The position numbers and the translations under genes are program-made. This document shows, in pieces, positions 15,448-16,406 of a stretch of DNA of 16,406 bases. The DNA comes from Sandarakinorhabdus sp. (GTDB lineage: Bacteria > Pseudomonadota > Alphaproteobacteria > Sphingomonadales > Sphingomonadaceae), in NCBI GenBank assembly GCA_025458465.1, contig JALOSK010000018.1:1-16406 (forward strand), read 5' to 3'. Position 1 is the stretch's first letter. Each line of letters starts with the position of its first letter. The notes beneath the pieces are model-generated. The model ran no database searches and was not told the origin of the DNA. It saw only the letters and a list, made by a program, of their open reading frames with translations.

Positions 15448-15900
15448 ATGCGCTATTTCCTCGATTGCGAGTTCAACGGCTTCGATGGCCCACTGATCGC
15501 CATCGCGCTGGTGCCGGAACGCGAAGACCGGCCTGCCTTCTATGCCGTGCTGCCCTGCTCCGAACCGACACCGTGGGTGGCCGAACATGTGCTGCCGCGC
15601 CTGGGCCAGCATCCGCAGTCCCGGGCCGAGGTGGTGGCCGGCTTGACCCACTATCTGCTTGCCGATCCGGCGCCCATGCTGGTGGCGGACTGGCCGGAGG
15701 ATATTGCCCACGCCGCCGCCCTGCTGGCCTTCCAGGGCCGCCGCATCGTGCCACAAGTGCGTTTCGATCTGCTCAATCTGCCCGGTTTCGATACGGCCAG
15801 CATGAGCCGCCTGCCCCACAACGCGCTGGCCGATGCCGAAGCGCTGCGCCGCGAGGTGCTCACCCGCGAGGCATTATCGCTGGGGGATGTGGCGGCGTGA
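15448..15900 (+). CDS. Small DEDDh 3'-5' exoribonuclease-like protein (Rv2179c-type)
   Basis: 150 residues. It starts MRYFLDCEFNGF, giving the D6-x-E8 pair of exonuclease motif I. Asp81 (LVADWPED) fits motif II, and PHNALADAEALRREV supplies His124 and Asp129 of motif III. This arrangement is that of RNase T-like DEDDh nucleases, and the start strongly resembles Rv2179c of M. tuberculosis (MRYFYDTEF), a reported 3'-5' exoribonuclease. The substrate here is unknown. ATG 15448 is chosen by comparison with that family; a GTG at 15439 would overlap the moaB stop as GTGA and cannot be excluded. It is the last gene of the plus-strand cluster and converges on the patatin gene with a 22-bp gap and no terminator. 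Confidence 0.8.
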   Translation: MRYFLDCEFNGFDGPLIAIALVPEREDRPAFYAVLPCSEPTPWVAEHVLPRLGQHPQSRAEVVAGLTHYLLADPAPMLVADWPEDIAHAAALLAFQGRRIVPQVRFDLLNLPGFDTASMSRLPHNALADAEALRREVLTREALSLGDVAA

Positions 15901-15922
15901 CGAGGCGGATCCGGGCGGCGTC

Positions 15923-16406
15923 TCAGCGCGACATGCGCTGATACCGCTCCAGCCGCGGCGGTTCGGCCCGCCACTGGCCCTTGGCACCAATGGCTTTGCC
16001 GGCCTCGAACAGCCGCTGCATGGCCGCCGGATCGAAATCGATCGGGCTGGGTTCCTCCACCTCGTCGGGCAGATAGGCCAGGTGATGTTGCGCCCGGGCA
16101 TTGCGGGCCATGGTGTAGATGCGCTCGACCGACCGATAGGTGATGGTGCGCAGCATCTCGGTGATGGAGCGGCCAACGATGCTGCCGCTGTTGCTGCCGC
16201 TCAGCGTCGTGTTGCCGATATAGCTGACACGGCCGTTCACCAACGTCCAGACATGCTCGTCGCTGCCGCGCGGATCGATCATGTAGCTCTTGAACAGCAG
16301 CGCCTGCTTGATACCGCCATCAACATGCATCGCCGGCGGCCCTTCGGACTGGCTGATGTAGACGGGCGAGAACACACCGGGGATCGCCGCCGACGCCAGC
16401 AGCACC
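15923..16406 (-). CDS. Patatin-like phospholipase family protein, 5' part off the window
   Basis: The 160 C-terminal residues are visible. VLLASAAIPGVFSPVYI followed by HVDGGI is the second catalytic block of bacterial patatins (Ala-Ser-x-Ala-x-P and the Asp-Gly-Gly that carries the dyad Asp). The GxSxG nucleophile and oxyanion loop would lie upstream, outside the window. Downstream, DEHVWTLVNGRVSYIGNTTLSG and RSITEMLRTITYRSVERIYTMARN resemble the C-terminal half of bacterial patatins, which are mostly lipid acyl hydrolases. The gene ends with TGA at 15923, convergent with the exonuclease gene. Substrate and localisation cannot be judged from this part. Confidence 0.88.
   Translation of the reverse strand, partial: VLLASAAIPGVFSPVYISQSEGPPAMHVDGGIKQALLFKSYMIDPRGSDEHVWTLVNGRVSYIGNTTLSGSNSGSIVGRSITEMLRTITYRSVERIYTMARNARAQHHLAYLPDEVEEPSPIDFDPAAMQRLFEAGKAIGAKGQWRAEPPRLERYQRMSR

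Overview
The window is GC-rich, densely coding chromosomal DNA of an alphaproteobacterium. Sphingomonadales is the best guess. That rests on the codon bias, the ETF-QO start (SERESMPYD), the order uracil-DNA-glycosylase-like gene / lytic transglycosylase / moaB, and the TTGACC/TATATT promoter style; it is inference from family knowledge, not a database result. I see no phage, plasmid, IS, CRISPR, tRNA or rRNA. Nearly everything is housekeeping, and I found no convincing new multi-gene system. The unusual points are a doubly deleted nnr gene, a probable leaderless operon, a diverged UDG-like protein, and several structured or repeated intergenic segments.

Layout. (1) 1-2247, minus strand: the broken NAD(P)HX repair gene nnr, followed by a 23S rRNA m5U methyltransferase-like gene (RumA/RlmD type) that overlaps the nnr stop by GTGA and runs off the left edge. 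(2) 2318-4318, plus strand: a consensus-like promoter that appears to start transcription on the ATG of a small YgiB-like lipoprotein gene, then an ATGA-overlapping YgiC-like ATP-grasp ligase gene and a GNAT acetyltransferase gene. (3) 4315-6811, minus strand: an N-formylglutamate amidohydrolase family gene followed by ilvD, whose stop overlaps the GNAT stop tail-to-tail on a CTAG. (4) 6835-7243, minus strand: a small exported protein gene with a strong SD and two hairpins behind it, the distal one a good intrinsic terminator. (5) 7244-7597: about 350 bp without a gene, less GC-rich than its surroundings, holding two related 38-nt palindromic elements and a TTGAG/CTCAA inverted repeat. (6) 7598-12040, minus strand: ETF-ubiquinone oxidoreductase, an exported TPR protein and ispE, with a 15-bp tandem repeat between the last two. 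(7) 12171-15900, plus strand: UDG-like protein, lytic transglycosylase (ATGA overlap), moaB and a small DEDDh exonuclease. (8) 15923-16406, minus strand: the C-terminal end of a patatin-like phospholipase.

The genes do not form one pathway. They cover respiratory electron entry (ETF-QO), isoprenoid precursors (ispE), branched-chain amino acids (ilvD), rRNA modification, metabolite repair (broken), molybdenum cofactor (moaB), envelope maintenance (lytic transglycosylase, lipoprotein, TPR protein, patatin) and nucleic-acid processing. Tight ATGA/GTGA overlaps define three coupled pairs: nnr/methyltransferase, ygiB-like/ygiC-like and UDG-like/transglycosylase.
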